This document shows, in pieces, positions 63,999 through 64,000 of a stretch of DNA of 64,000 bases. Positions within the stretch are counted from its first letter, which is position 1; each line of letters opens with the position of its first letter. The notes under the pieces were generated by a model, which saw nothing but the letters and a program-made list of their open reading frames with translations, was not told the origin of the DNA and did not search any database. The stretch spans positions 1,645,001 through 1,709,000 of the forward strand of contig NZ_CP107902.1 of assembly GCF_036013935.1 (NCBI RefSeq). Reading direction: 5' to 3'. This stretch comes from Streptomyces sp. NBC_00461. Its GTDB lineage: Bacteria; Actinomycetota; Actinomycetes; Streptomycetales; Streptomycetaceae. The position numbers and the translations under genes are program-made.

Positions 63999-64000
63999 GG

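Overview
This is a high-GC window with strong third-position G/C bias, GTG/TTG starts and families typical of Streptomyces: a conservon, RbpA with a sigma-R promoter, FxsA, MocR-type regulators and a DasR-like chitinase promoter. It reads as a core-chromosome segment. I see no rRNA, tRNA, CRISPR array, integrase or transposase.

Layout. 0-9 kb: 3' end of ptsI (PTS enzyme I); a two-gene MFS/unknown operon divergent from a MocR-like regulator across a perfect operator; acetoacetate-CoA ligase; a GH31 glucosidase. 9-16 kb: Nudix hydrolase, secreted VanX-like dipeptidase, a DUF35 plus thiolase-like pair, an EAL-GGDEF protein with a degraded EAL domain, then glycerol kinase behind what looks like a deleted glpF. 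16-25 kb: a conservon (cvnABCD) with a 1207-residue ATP-dependent 5-oxoprolinase/hydantoinase placed between cvnC and cvnD. 25-32.5 kb: three genes laid out as kleisin-like, KITE-like and SMC-like (1540 aa), i.e. a MukBEF/Wadjet-like condensin operon with no recognisable nuclease subunit. 32.5-38 kb: GntR regulator, MFS transporter, DUF1445 and pxpABC, a second, unrelated route for 5-oxoproline. 38-43.4 kb: two glycosyltransferases and an SGNH hydrolase, translationally coupled behind a PHO-box-like repeat, then HEAT-repeat and ankyrin proteins. 43.6-46.4 kb: a small membrane protein plus an FtsK/Tra-like protein with a broken Walker A, whose 3' tail is duplicated into a roughly 275-bp tandem repeat. 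46.4-53 kb: a second MocR regulator, a YczE-like membrane protein, glycerophosphodiesterase, an Atg22-like MFS protein, rbpA, fxsA and polyprenol-phosphate mannosyltransferase. 53.7-64 kb: amidohydrolase, AsnC regulator, a phosphotransferase/unknown pair, acyl-CoA dehydrogenase, GH18 chitinase, TetR regulator, a 46-residue membrane protein and a C39-like peptidase cut by the window edge.

Gene order in the right half (rbpA, fxsA, ppm, amidohydrolase, asnC, ..., chitinase) matches my memory of the S. coelicolor SCO1421-SCO1431 region, with ptsI near SCO1391. This is recollection, not a search.

Main leads: the three-subunit SMC-like complex with unusual nucleotide-binding motifs; the oxoprolinase inside a conservon with a second oxoprolinase system 13 kb away; the glpF remnant; the degenerate FtsK-like protein with its duplicated tail; a dispersed intergenic repeat at three gene ends; and several operators readable directly from the sequence.
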